A stretch of 64,000 bases of DNA from Misgurnus anguillicaudatus (GCF_027580225.2 NC_073354.2:12621501-12685500); one strand, 5' to 3'; positions 10,524 to 21,225 are shown, counted from the first letter of the stretch. Notes: generated from the sequence alone by a model not told the origin. Translations and numbers: made by a program.

Positions 10524-11273
10524 TACCAGGAGAAATCCATTTTAGGTTATGCAAAAATGTAGGGAGAGATCTGTATGGCGATTGAGCCTGGGTTGGCTTT
10601 ATTGCTTTACACATGCTGCCAGTTCTACACTTTTATATATACAGTATGTACAGTAAATTCTAACCAATAACGTTCTTGTTTATATGTTGTTAAAGCCCCC
10701 AACACCAGCCGACTGTAAAATCTCATAACTTCAGCCAGTTATGATGTCATGCATGGCCGTGCTATATAGAAGATGTGACATTTTTCCTTTTCCGTGGTTC
10801 TGGTTCATTTGTCAGTTCTGCCCTTCGTTCCACCCACAGGGTTTTCAATCAAGCTTTTAGCATGAAGCTTTTCAGTAATGGGCTGTGTAAGAGTGTTGAC
10901 AGTCTGACGGACGCAATTAAAGCTCTCTTTTTCTCCAACGGCAGCAAAGCCTATCGGAGCAGAAGAGGGCCTTCACACAAACGTCGATATTAAACAGCTA
11001 AACCCCCCTTCCAGGGCCAAAGCTGGGGCCAGTGGTCTCGCCACAACGGCTAAAGCTGTTACTGCCGACCGCCATACGTTTCTAACTCCTCCGCGTAGAC
11101 CCCGTCCCTGAAGAGCTAATCAAAACCAACATGTCAGAGTTTGTCAAAATAAACTAGAGGGGATTTTCAGTAACAAAACACAACATAAGCATGCAATTGC
11201 TCTCTTTATTGTGCTACACAGGCGTACGTCTGCCTACATTTCTGGATAACCTAAAATACGTTTCTCCTGGTAC
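10524..11273. mobile_element. Unclassified element with ~45-bp terminal inverted repeats
   Basis: TACCAGGAGAAATCCATTTT at 10524 runs on through AGGTTATGCAAAAATGTAGG. It is mirrored from 11273 back to about 11229 at roughly 85-90% identity. Weaker pairing continues inward. Fragments of the same family lie at 8421-8450 and 14839-14926. A GC-rich centre (10775-11130) sets it apart from its surroundings. Confidence 0.7.
10775..10993 (+). CDS. Unidentified 72-codon reading frame inside the element
   Basis: I do not recognise this product. The frame starts at ATG 10775 and ends with TAA at 10991-10993. Its C-terminus is basic (a Ser/Arg/His/Lys/Arg-rich tail of about 20 residues), and the middle holds a plausible amphipathic stretch around residues 30-52. 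It lies wholly inside an element with long terminal inverted repeats and is too short for a complete transposase. It could be an exon or remnant of the autonomous parent's protein, or simply a chance frame in a GC-rich block. A TATATAG motif sits just upstream near 10763, and no polyadenylation signal was located. Confidence 0.25.
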   Translation: MTFFLFRGSGSFVSSALRSTHRVFNQAFSMKLFSNGLCKSVDSLTDAIKALFFSNGSKAYRSRRGPSHKRRY

Positions 11274-11550
11274 ATAGCACTGCGTCTTTCGGTTTGGAGT
11301 GTCCACTAGAAGCACTGGAGGTGCTTGTTTTTTTCTCCATTTTAATGCGAGCTCATTAACGGTTACAAAGCAGACAATACTGATTATTAGAACTTGTTGT
11401 TTGTAGGATGGATAGTGGCGAGTGGCAACTTTGCATGTTTTCTCTATGGCATTGTGGGTTTACTCCCACAGTCCAAAAAACATGCATGTTAGCTGAATTG
11501 GATATAGTAATTGCCCTTCAACCAACTTGTGTGTGGATTAAAGGGATAGT

Positions 11551-11782
11551 TCACCCAAAAATGAAACTTCTGTCATCATTTACTTACTCTCATGTTGTTA
11601 CAAACCCATATCAATTTCTTTGTTCTGATGAGCACGAAGGAAGATATTTTGAGAAATGTTTGTAACCAAACCGTTCATGGACACCATTGACTTCCATAGT
11701 ACGAAAAAAGAATATTATTGAAGTAAATGGGTTCCACAAATGGTTTGGTTACAAACATTTCTCAGTGGTTGAGTCAACTCAG
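11551..11782. mobile_element. Foldback MITE (AAAGGGATAGTTCACCC family)
   Basis: AAAGGGATAGTTCACCCAAA begins a classic cyprinid inverted-repeat MITE. GAAATGTTTGTAACCAAACC at about 11653 pairs with GGTTTGGTTACAAACATTTC at about 11744. The right outer end is missing or diverged after the loop, so the copy is truncated. A minus-orientation relative lies near 50790-51005. Confidence 0.8.
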
Positions 11783-11925
11783 GAATTTGCTTATTGTTTA
11801 GGTATCACTTTAGGTTGGTTCAACTTGTTGGTTTAAGTTGACATTACTCAGTAAATTGAGTTAGATGAACAACATCACCCAAAAGTTGAGTAAACTCAGA
11901 AAAACTGTGCAGCAAGTTGCCTTAG
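11783..11925. repeat. AGTTGAGT(C/A)AACTCA repeat fragment
   Basis: GGTTGAGTCAACTCAGG near 11767 and AAAAGTTGAGTAAACTCAG near 11880, with TTAAGTTGACATTACTCAGT between them, form an internally self-complementary repeat common in cyprinids. Confidence 0.6.
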
Positions 11926-12802
11926 CCTGATCCGAATCCGGTGTACCGTCGGCGGCACACTGCGTGTGTTTTGGTTGATAACATTGGGAAATACAACAAC
12001 TTAAAAAAGACAAACCTAAACACATCATATATCATTAAAAAGCTGAGATTCTTGTGATTCGAACGATGTAAACCATTTTAAGATACAGTCAACACAGTCA
12101 GTGCAATCAGAGTGTTTGTCAAACAACCAACAACCAAAAAACCAGCTTACAAACAGGGTATGAAAATGAGTAAACTGACCTATAACGCCTTCTTGTAGTC
12201 CAAAGATCCATAAAATTCCAACAAAAACGGTGTAGTTACACTCTGAAGGGTCCAGTAAATCCAATTCAGTGAAATATTTAGTCCACAGCACATGTATATG
12301 TCAATAAACATCCAAGGAACATAGTAGTTTCATTTATAAATAGCCGACAAAGCCACCAAGTCTCCGACGCATTCGGTCGTGTAGCGTCTCTTCACTTGTA
12401 AACATTGCAGATGTGTTCATGTCAAAATGGCCGCTGAACTCTGCCCTTTTGATTGACACCTCATTTGAGCGAATAGGTGCTTCTCAGAGGTGACAACAGG
12501 CAAGAATACGCAAGGAACGCCCTTGCGCGAGGATGGGACCTTCCCCTATTTGATTGACAATAGATTGATTCTGTCGCGTCAAAGTTTGCAAATGACGGGC
12601 GTATCTGATAGCCAATAAGATTCTGAAAAGATTGACACAAAGCTTCCCTAGAAGGATTCAACCTGTAACCCGATTGGTCGTGCACAAACATACACTTGTT
12701 TGGTGCGCCCTGTGTGCGTAAATCCCAACAGTGACTAGCGGCCGTGCGCTAAAGCTGCTAACGCTGTGCTAGGAAAGCATTGAGCGTCTAAAAAGTTTTA
12801 CA

Positions 12803-12974
12803 ATGTCGAAAAGAGCAAGTAAAAGAAACTTTTCACTTGAAGAAGTTGTCGAGCAGTGTACCAGGCGTGAGAGTGATTTGTTGGAGGAAGACGTTTCAGA
12901 CGAAGAGAGCGTTTCCTCCGTCGACCCAGTAGCGGAAGAGATTTTTTGGATGGGGGAGACGTCACTCTCGACAA
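12803..12974 (+). pseudogene. piggyBac transposase, N-terminal exon
   Basis: ATG at 12803 opens a frame starting MSKRASKRNFSLEEVVEQC and continuing into a highly acidic stretch (Glu/Asp-rich, residues ~30-50). This resembles the N-terminus of PGBD-type piggyBac transposases, which commonly begin with a short 'SLEEVL'-like motif before an acidic, poorly structured region. The exon appears to end at the donor GTAAGT at 12975, leaving 172 nt (phase 1). Read-through past the donor reaches a stop at 12995-12997. The next recognisable coding piece is the distal C-terminus at 13636, so most of the DNA-binding and RNase H-like catalytic core is absent. It is non-functional as found. The piggyBac assignment rests mainly on the downstream C-terminal domain. 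Confidence 0.7.
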
Positions 12975-13592
12975 GTAAGTGCTTTATTGTATTATAAAAC
13001 ATATTTTACTGTTGGTACTTTGGTTTGAGTTTGGATGCGTGTTTTGTTAGGTGAGCCCCTGCATGAGTGTGTTTGTATGCGCTCATGCACAGGTATCTGT
13101 GCCCATGTTTGCATGTGTGTGTCTGTGTGTGCTTCTGCGTTACTTTATGCAAGTAAAATAGTAGTATATAGATTATAAGTAAGTGCTCTATTATAAAACA
13201 TATTTTACTGTTGGTACTTTGGTTTGAGTTTGGATGCGTGTTTTGTTTGGTGAGCCCCTGCACGAGTGTGTATGCGCTCATGCACAGGTATTTGTGCCCG
13301 TATTTGCGTGTGTGTCTTTGTGTGCTGCTGCGTTACTTTATGCAAGTAAAATAGTAGAATATAGATTATAAGTAAGTGCTTTATTGTATTATGAAACATT
13401 TTACTGTTGGTACTGAGGTTTGAGTGTGGATGCGTGTTTTGTTAGGTGGGCTCTTGCAAGAGTGTGTTTGTATGCGCTCATGCACAGGTATTTGTGCCCG
13501 TATTTGCGCGTGTGTGTGTGTTCCTGTGTGTGTGTGCTTCTGTGCTTCTGCGTTACTTTATGCAAGTAAAATAGTAGAATATAGATTATAAA
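12975..13592. repeat. Minisatellite of ~193-204-bp units in the piggyBac intron
   Basis: Three tandem units begin at about 12975, 13179 and 13372. The first two are 204 and 193 bp long and the third runs to about 13590. Each starts AGTAAGTGCT(T)TATT, includes ACTGTTGGTACT, GTGTTTTGTT and a TG-rich segment, and ends GCAAGTAAAATAGTAG. The splice donor GTAAGT of the first exon is repeated with every unit. Minus-strand frames through it are repeat artefacts. Confidence 0.92.
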
Positions 13593-13635
13593 TGAAAAAA
13601 ATATGTGACTCAATGTTGTTGTATCTGTCTTACAG

Positions 13636-14053
13636 GTGCATGCTGGAGTGGACCTTTCCAATGCCCTAATCAGCTATTATAAACTGATCCACAAAACCCA
13701 GAATTGGTATAAGACCTTTTTTATCATTTCTAAGACATTGCCACTGTGAATGCCTTACTGATTTACAAGCATATCACAAAAGGTAAAGGGGAGGTGCCAA
13801 TGCACCAGAAGGCCTTTAGGGAGACACTAGTGAGTAGCTGGCAGCGGTTGCTGACATACCCGCTCCATCGCCCACTTCACACAGAGCACATCACAAGCCT
13901 TTGCATATTAGTGGATACGGCACCACAGTTCGTCTAAGGTGCAGGCACTGCCATGCAAAGACTACTGTAAAATGTTCTTCATGTGATGAGCCTTTGTGCT
14001 TTTTGCCAAGCCGTGATTGTAATAACGAGTGGCATGTTGCCAATAACCTGTAA
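13636..14053 (+). pseudogene. piggyBac transposase C-terminus with cysteine-rich domain
   Basis: After a splice-acceptor-like TGTCTTACAG (to 13635) the sequence encodes GVDLSNALISYYKLIHKTQ followed by NWYKTFF. This matches the strongly conserved end of the piggyBac catalytic region. A 1-bp frameshift in the T-run near 13717-13722 and a stop codon (TAA at 13731) interrupt it. It then continues as DIATVNALLIYKH and an 'MHQKAFRE' segment. After another shift, 13937-14053 encodes a cysteine-rich finger (pattern C-x2-C-x7-C-x2-C-x5-C-x6-C-x4-H) ending at TAA. That is the cross-brace zinc domain piggyBac uses for end binding. At least two frameshifts and one stop make it a pseudogene. Confidence 0.85.
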
Positions 14054-14802
14054 TATTGTAAAATTTCTAAATAGTTTTTATATACATTTATATATTTAGA
14101 TTGTGGTTTTTCTAATATTAAAAGTATTTTATTACTATAGAACTTGTTTTGTATCTTTATTTTTACAAGTATAGTTTCAAGAATATAGTTTTTTTCAACA
14201 CTATAAAGTGTTTATGCTTCATTTACTATGTGTCAGCAATTATTGACAGTGAATTTGGACATGAAATAGAGTAGCTCTAAGTGTAAACTTTCATTAGAGC
14301 CCAAAAATATGATTGTACATTGAAGCATTCAAGAAAAACAGCATTTTATGTCAATGGTTACAAAGGGCCATTTGGTGTCTCCAAGTGCCCTTTATAGAAG
14401 GCCGCCTAGACATAAACTTGGATAAACATGTGAAAAAGACACATTTTCTAAGATATTGTAATCAAATTTGCTTGGTAAAGCTTTGTAAGGCTTCATGCTA
14501 TGATCCCAATGTGTTTTTCAGCTAATAGCTCCCCATTATTAGTCCTCTGCAGGCAACTGTTAACAAAAAAAAAGTAGGCGGAATATTTTTTTCCTCTCTT
14601 TCAGTGTGTTTAAAATTCTATTACTTTATAACAGTAAGACTTACAGTGATTCTGACTGTATAGAAACAAACCTCAGAGTCTCACCTTTCAAAAGACATCA
14701 AAACCATGCATATACTCCAAATACTTCAAGAACAGTATGCAATTTACTTTGGGTATGTTTTTTTTAGGCGTTTTTGCAAAAAATAGCAGGATTGCAAAGG
14801 GG

Positions 14803-14806
14803 TTAA
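14803..14806. other. Probable piggyBac 3' target site TTAA
   Basis: The element-like end ..GCAAAGGGG at 14793-14802 abuts TTAA. piggyBac inserts at TTAA and its ends typically finish in CCC/GGG, so this is the best candidate right boundary. Confidence 0.5.
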
Positions 14807-14838
14807 ACATTTATCTTTTATTTTTCACAATGTTTTTT

Positions 14839-14926
14839 AAGTTTTGCAGAAATGTAGGAAGATGTATGTAAGGCGAGTGAGCCTGGGTTTATATTATACT
14901 TGGCTCTGTATTGCTCACAATGTGCC
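14839..14926 (+). repeat. Fragment of the 10524-11273 family
   Basis: GCAGAAATGTAGGAAGATGT, then GGCGAGTGAGCCTGGGTTT, matches AAAAATGTAGGGAGAGATCT and GGCGATTGAGCCTGGGTTGG of the element starting at 10524. No second terminus is present. Confidence 0.6.
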
Positions 14927-15190
14927 GGTCAATTTGTTTGTAGGGGAGAGCAGGAACGAAAGTAACATTTTTCAGAAAAACGTAATTTTTAAAGATAATG
15001 TTTTAGACGACGATATATTTTTGCTGTGGTCAATAACTCACACATGTGTTCTATCAATACTAGGTGGAATTTTGTAAAAATGTGAAATGATTTAAGTTTA
15101 CTTTAAACTTAAGTAGTGAATTGTTACTTTTGACCCCACCAGCAGGGACGAAAGTAACACACAGGTGGATCAAAAGTAACACAACAAAAC

Positions 15191-15640
15191 TGTCAGGGTT
15201 TTTGAGACACAAGACACGAACCCAAATGCAGACGTTGACGAAAAGGGATTTATTAACAAACCGGGTAAAACAGAAAAACAAAACCCAGGGGGCAAAACAA
15301 GACAAGGAATACACAACACTGAACTAACACTAAACTTGAACAAAACATTAAACAGACTAAGACTAGATATAACTCACAGGAACCAACTGGAAATGCGACA
15401 AGACGAACATGCACAGAACAGCAAACACAAGGACAATAAATAGGGACAAAGTAAATTACATACACCTGGAAATCATTAAAAGTAAGGGATCGGGGAAAAA
15501 GTGACAAGACACGGGAAATGCATGGTCAGAATAAACCAATACTAAAACCACGCATCTCCCACATAGAACATATGTACTGTCAGAACCCTGCCATGCTAAA
15601 CTAGATCTAAATACAAACAGGATCTGGCAGGATTCTGACA
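15191..15640 (-). mobile_element. Solo LTR with 5-bp TSD AAAAC
   Basis: The 450-bp unit begins TGTCAGGGTTTTTGAG and ends GGATTCTGACA, giving TG..CA termini, and is flanked by AAAAC at 15186-15190 and 15641-15645. On the minus strand it carries an AATAAA signal (plus-strand TTTATT near 15250) towards its 3' end. A small hairpin lies near its 5' end (GTCAGAACCCTGCC with GGCAGGATTCTGAC). No internal retroviral coding region is present, so LTR-LTR recombination removed it. A Ty3/gypsy-type origin is likely but not proven. Confidence 0.9.
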
Positions 15641-16013
15641 AAAACAAGATAGATTCTGGTGTTACACGTGTTTTTATTAAAAATACATAACTGTGACCTT
15701 GTTCATTTGTAACTGCAAACATATTTTGTAATTTATCTTTGCAAAAAATAATGAAACTACATTTTCATTTTAAATTTCAGTTTTATCAAATGTTTCAAAA
15801 GCAACCAACAGTACAAACTTAAATTGTTGAGAATAAAAAATGAAATTAAATCAAATTAGAATAATATAACATTTTCAACATATACAACATTATTAGCAGT
15901 GGGACAAAAGTAACAAGTGTAACTTTCGACCCCACAGGATCTCCTCACATTTAAACACGATTTACTTTAATTTTGTAAACTCAGAGAAGTCAAACTTCAG
16001 GATGTGTAACTGT

Positions 16014-16289
16014 GGGTTTACACCAGATACAAGATCAACGATTTGCGCGAGTAGATTGCATACAAAGTCAATGCAAAGACGCGATCAGACGTGTCCTCGT
16101 GTGGGGCGATGCGAATGACGCGATATGGGCGGCGTGTTTGCCGTGAAAATGGCTTTTCGCCTCAAACGCGTCTTTGCCCAAGTTGAAAATATTCAACTCG
16201 AGCAAAAAATTTGCAAGACACAAAGTTAAATCCTGTGAGTAATCTAGAGCGAGCAATGCGATTGCACGCTTCGTGTTTGGTGTAAACCC
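16014..16289. mobile_element. MITE with GGGTTTACACCA ends
   Basis: GGGTTTACACCAGATAC on the left and GTTTGGTGTAAACCC on the right are inverted repeats. The interior is rich in GCG motifs (GACGCGAT, CAAACGCG, GCGAGCAATGCG) in both orientations, as in a known CpG-rich cyprinid MITE. Confidence 0.8.
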
Positions 16290-16560
16290 AACCCAGTTAG
16301 AGCACTAAACAACCTGTAGATTGATCAGTACTTTAACACATGAAACGAGAGACACAACGCGTTATAAGAAAAAAAATGACCGCTTTAGGAATTTACTTAT
16401 CATGGTTGAAAACACCTTTCTGGATCTACAGGCGGAAAACAGTGAGTAAATAACGCGATATTTGTCAGCTCTGTCAAGGGTTTGTGTGCTTAAGATGCTA
16501 GTTTGGGATGCAAATGTTATCAGGGCTCGGAGAAAATCGCTTTGTTACTTTCGTCCCACG

Positions 16561-17042
16561 TTAAAGGAATAGTCTACTCATTTTCAATATTAAAATATGT
16601 TATTACCTTAACTAAAAATTGTTGATACATCCCTCTATCATCTGTGTGCGTGCACGTAAGCGCTGGAGCGCGCTGCGACGCTTCGATAGCATTTAGCTTA
16701 GCCCCATTCATTCAATGGTACCATTTAGAGATAAAGTTAGAAGTGATCAAACACATCAACGTTTTTCCTATTTAAGACGAGTAGTTATACGAGCAAGTTT
16801 GGTGGTACAAAATAAAATGTAGCGCTTTTCTAAGCGGATTTAAAAGAGGAGCTACATTTTATGGCGTAATAGCACTTTTGGGAGTACTTCGACTCGGCGC
16901 AGTAACACCCTCCCTCTCCCATTATGAGAGTGAGAAGGGGAGCGGACTTTTCAGGCGAGTCGAAGTACTCCCAAAAGTGCTATTACGCCATAAAATATAG
17001 TTCCTCTTTTAAATCCGCTTAGAAAAGCGCTACGTTTTATTT
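16561..17042 (+). mobile_element. Palindromic MITE (TTAAAGGAATAGTCTACTCA family), right-truncated
   Basis: The left end TTAAAGGAATAGTCTACTC is followed by CTCGCGT-type and GCATTTAGCTTAGCCCC motifs. The arms 16808-16896 and 16955-17042 are nearly perfect inverted repeats around a ~58-bp loop. The right arm stops at 17042 and its outer part is missing. Confidence 0.85.
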
Positions 17043-19640
17043 TTTTATTTATTATGGGGTGGAGACGCGAGCGCAAGGTGGAGTTTCAAGTGGAGCGGGG
17101 ATTGGATGAGAGCAGTCGACCAATATAAGCTGTTCGGCCGGACAGCTTACATTGATCAACTTCTCTGCCGCTTTACACCCAATAGAGTGAATGGATTTTT
17201 TTCATTCTTTTTTCTCTTTATATTGTTAGGATTTTACTGTAGAACCATAACCAGCATCTAAATGAGGTTATTAATAATGAACAATCTTTGAAATCATAGA
17301 CCATAGCTTTAATGCTGCATTTTTACAGTGGTGCGGTATAGTGAACTGCATTCCAATGTGATGCATTACATGTTACTGACTTCTACAAGTGGGAATTAAT
17401 TGAAAGGTCCTTCACTCAAACTGACAAGATCAGCAAAGACATTGCTTGATGTACTGGATCAGTATTCAACGTGATGAGTAACACGCACATTACACACGAA
17501 TCCTATCATGTTCAGTAAACACGTCACATTTCCTCTCTTGTGCACTTGTGTGAATGACAGAAAACAGGCAGAAGTTGGAAGCCCCTGAATCATATCTTGA
17601 AAAAGCCTCTTTGGAGATTGTCGCCATTGTTATTTTACTGTATGAAAGGACGTTGGAGATAAAATGTTTTGTTTTGTTTGCGCTGCATCATTGAGGTCTT
17701 TTATTTGGCTAGCATCTCAGACGATTGGCTGCACTTCAAAGAGTTGAAAAAAAACTGCAGTTGGAAGCACAATCTGAATTATTATTATTAATAACAGTTT
17801 CATTTCATCTGTGCATATGCTTTCTTGGAGCAGGGACAGTAAAAATCCACTTCTCTCTCTGTGTAGTCGGAAATGAAGTCCGACTGTTAATGAAACGTAG
17901 TCCAAAATGATTTTCATGCTACCAGCACTCACCAAAGTGGAAATTAGCATATTTTTAATTAAATGCCTTGATATTTCGAAATAATCCAAACTAACTTGTC
18001 ACTCTCAACATTTTGGCGTTAATTAATTAATGTTTGCCCTTGACTCGTCAGCACTAACATGTTTATTCATCATTTTGAAGCTTTTTTCTGTAACCCCTGG
18101 AGGATGGGAAGACTTCTTGGGTGAAGCAGCGTAAGATTGGGAAAGTGCGAGTTAAATTACTGCATGCAAATTTTGACAGTATAAGCTAGTTCCGGTAAAT
18201 GTGCGATTTAATAACGCCATCGTGAGCAAACATTAAATTGTTCTGCCTTTCCTCGGCCAACCGTCATGCAGTGGATTGGTTGCCATGGCAGCCTTCTGGC
18301 TGGCTGGCCCTGTGAGTTGCTGACTGAGCGGAGTGGATATTCTGGTGTGTGCTTGGCCCAGGTTTGATGCTGACTGGCATCTGTGCGTGTTTGCCTGTCA
18401 TCTGACACAAGGTTATCGTGAAACAGCTTGGAGCCGTAATTGATCACTAGCCTAGAGCTACAGACCATTAAAAAATCCAATAAGATCACTAGAAATCTCC
18501 AGTGGACCTTGATGACGTCTTTTCTGATCTTTTATTATGAATATTATAAAGTGTGCTGCTTTTTTCAGCGACAGAGATTTCACTTTAAGCCTCATGGTGT
18601 GGACTAAAGGTGTTTGGGATCTACTGCAGAGCAATTAATGTTTATGAATGAGATTTATTATTTATTAGTTCTTTTCTCTTTATGTCTGAATCATTACCAT
18701 ATTTCGTGATCACTGCCACTAACAAAACATTATCCACCTCTTGAAAGAAGCAGTCACTGTCTGTGGATTATGTTATGTGTGTACTGTAAAAAATGCTATA
18801 TATACTTATTCAGATCCCTCAGTTCCATTTACAATAGCTTCTTGGTTTTCCTGCTGTAAATTGCTCCACAAATGGATGTCAAAGGGAATTGTTTGACTTT
18901 CTTGCAGCCTGAGAGGAATACTCAATAGTGCTTTACAATGAGAGAGAAAGAGGGAAAGAAACGGAAGGGGCGGAGGTCATTTTGTATCATGGGTTCCGAA
19001 TGTAACCATGACTTGAAAGTAATTGTAATTACTTAACGTTATTTAATTAATTATGGTAGTTAGTAGATGTGCGGCCAAACGATAAACGAATCACGGCACT
19101 CCTGTCGTGATATCTTTCAGGAATGACCGCAGTGAGGATGTTAATTTCCTCATCAGGTTAAAGATGAGATGAAATTGTATTTGGCCTTAATCTGAAGCTG
19201 GCCCGTATTAAATATCTCTAACATAAGGTGCATGTCCCTGTTATTGAATGGGCCTTACTGGCAGGAATTAGACGAAGCCATTTGGCCGGCATACTGCATT
19301 TTTCACACGTTTATTTGGTCACTTATTCACTTTATTTATTCACACATTGCATCAGACCTACTGTGCAGTATATCTTCATGCATCAAACGCGTATTACATT
19401 GGTAATACATTGGATAAAATGTTAAACATTACAAATATTTATGTTTTTTAAAATAAAAGTCAACAGTTTTCATCAAATTCATAAGTGAGAATAGAGGTAA
19501 TTATATGGGTTTCTTTGGTAATATTGATTGATATCCAGTGTAATGATTTTTTATATGCGAGTCATTTTTGTAATTTACTGTTTTCTACATAAACTCATCC
19601 TACATAATGTAAAGAAAATTTACTGAAAATAGGTCTGTCA
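17043..19640. other. Unique AT-rich sequence
   Basis: No transposon termini or coding exon recognised. The stretch around 18230-18440 is more complex in composition and could be conserved non-coding sequence. GAGA-rich short tracts lie near 18940-18970. Confidence 0.4.
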
Positions 19641-19659
19641 CGAATATGAAATTCGGCTG

Positions 19660-19857
19660 ACAGTTAAGTAAGGGATAATCCACGGCTAGCCATGCATTAA
19701 AGGGCTTTAATGCACGACATAGAGGCGAAGAACCACCCGACAATGGCACTACTTTTTTTAAATAAAGTAGTGCCATTGTATTGCTTTTTATCTTTAAAAT
19801 CACATTTATTTAAATTCATTATTAAAAAAGAGAGACAGAGAACTGAAAGAGAAGGAC

Positions 19858-19897
<40 letters not shown>

Positions 19898-20085
19898 TAA
19901 CTGTGTTACTATGGTTACCAATGTTTATAGTAGCGGATTAATTTCTAACTGTAATCAAACTGACTGGAACTACCTGTGCATTAAACGGTTTTAATTCACA
20001 CCTTCCAGCCAATCAGAATCGAGTATTTAAACAGACCATGGTATAATTGACCAATAAATTGTGGCAATTATGACAATTAATTGTC
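19660..20085. mobile_element. MITE with GGGATAATCCACGG end
   Basis: GTAAGGGATAATCCACGGCT and CATGCATTAAAGGGCTTTAA at 19691-19711 match a common fish MITE. A hairpin (AATGGCACTACTTT, then AAAGTAGTGCCATT) lies at 19743-19779. The right end near ACCATGGTATAATTGACC (20035-20052) is an imperfect complement. Confidence 0.6.
19858..19893. repeat. (GA)n microsatellite
   Basis: A pure AG/GA run of about 34 bp inside the MITE. Confidence 0.95.
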
Positions 20086-20341
20086 TGTTTTATTGCTTTG
20101 ACATTTAATTCTCATACATTTTTTGTTCAACATTATCTCACAAATTTCCGTGAAATAGTCACGCAATATTTTGCTTTTTTTTGTGTGTCATTGTCAGGTA
20201 TTTCCACCATTTTATGTGCCCTTGCCACGACTTTCTTTTTCGTGTAAGATTTAAGTATTGATTACTCAACTGTTTTTCCTATTTTTAAACCATTGTCGCT
20301 TCGGTTTGGGGTTAGATTTGCTGTTTGCGTTAGGATGTCAC

Positions 20342-20600
20342 TTTAAAGGTGCAGTGTGTAAATTTTAGCAGCATTTAGTGCTAAAATGCTCAGTCCACTG
20401 CTCACCCCTCACTTTTGAATCGCACAGAGAAGCTACAGTAGATGTCACCCGAAAACGTCATCGTCGGAGAAAAAAGTTTGTCCGTTAAGGACTTCTGTTG
20501 AAACATGGCAGCACAAAATGGCGACTTCCACGTAAAGAGACCCTCGGTGTATGTAGATAAAAAATGTAACGGCTCATCTAACCCCAAACAAGTAACAATG
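20342..20600 (+). mobile_element. Cyprinid MITE fragment (AAAGGTGCAGTGTGTAAATTTT family)
   Basis: AAAGGTGCAGTGTGTAAATT and the internal CCACTGCTCACCCCTCACTT, GAAACATGGCAGCACAAAAT and ACCCTCGGTGTATGTAG segments match a very common cyprinid MITE. The usual right terminus (TTACACACTGCACCTTT) is missing, so it is 3'-truncated. Confidence 0.75.
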
Positions 20601-20744
20601 GTAGGAAAATAGGATAAACAGTTGAGTAACCAATACATGAAACTTATAAAATATTGCATGACTATTTTACGGATTTTGTGAGATCAGGTTGTTTTTGATT
20701 GTTCATTAAAAAAATTTCACACATTGTTGTGATTCTTTAAATCA

Positions 20745-20870
20745 AAGACAATTAAAAGTAAAAGTATCTGGCCAGAATTATACTTGAGTAAAAGTAAAAA
20801 AGTACCACATTAAAATTGTACTTGAGTATTAAAAAAGTAAAAGTAACAGTAAGAAGGAAAATGAGAGATT
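20745..20870. mobile_element. hAT-end fragment (ACTTGAGTAAAAGTA family)
   Basis: ATACTTGAGTAAAAGTAAAA followed by TTGTACTTGAGTATTAAAAA resembles the subterminal repeats of the hAT at 41165-42905. No clear terminus or TSD is present. Confidence 0.5.
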
Positions 20871-20977
20871 CATGTTTAAGCTTTTAATCTCTAAAAATAT
20901 GAAGTGAATGAACCACATACAAGGTTTTATCCTTTACAGCTGTTTGTAGTAAATTGTATTTCATATCTCAGATCTTC

Positions 20978-21112
20978 AGATCTCCGCATTTTTCCGTCGG
21001 TTAGGAGTTAGGAGTTAGGAGTTGGGTTTGGATGTCAGGAAAAACAATTGAGTAACCAATACGTGAAAATGACATGGAAAAGAAAGTCCGTAGTACAGAC
21101 ACAGAAAAATGC
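20978..21112. repeat. Inverted repeat around a TTAGGAG tract
   Basis: GATCTCCGCATTTTTC at about 20980 pairs with GAAAAATGCGGAGATC at about 21104. A short GTTAGGA tandem lies between them. GAGTAACCAATAC is shared with 20629-20641. Confidence 0.7.
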
Positions 21113-21225
21113 GGAGATCCGTGACAATGACAATGTATGCAACATGCTACTCAAAATTGTAAAACCTCGAATTCAAGCTCTATCAAGCCTCTCACAGGCA
21201 GCTGGTGAAGGAAGAGGTGTATTAG

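Larger units (their letters stand above)
11930..14806 (+). mobile_element. Decayed piggyBac element, internally deleted
   Basis: The block contains a 5' leader, a first transposase exon (12803-12974), an expanded intron (12975-13635) and the C-terminal part of a piggyBac transposase (13636-14053). A GGGG/TTAA junction at 14799-14806 fits a piggyBac 3' end next to its TTAA target. I could not find the matching TTAA-CCC 5' end, so the left boundary is approximate and may be truncated. The middle of the transposase with the catalytic aspartates is missing. Confidence 0.7.
14942..16560. mobile_element. Host repeat with GGGACGAAAGTAAC motifs, carrying two insertions
   Basis: AGGGGAGAGCAGGAACGAAAG at the left and GTTACTTTCGTCCCACG at the right are approximate inverted ends. 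Inside, GGGACGAAAGTAACAC, GACCCCACAGGAT and related pieces recur. A solo LTR (15191-15640) and a MITE (16014-16289) were inserted into it. Confidence 0.6.

Noticed and set aside
13006..13661. Three similar minus-strand frames (91, 64, 86 codons)
   Set aside because: They are translations of the same ~200-bp minisatellite units, so their similarity reflects the DNA repeat.
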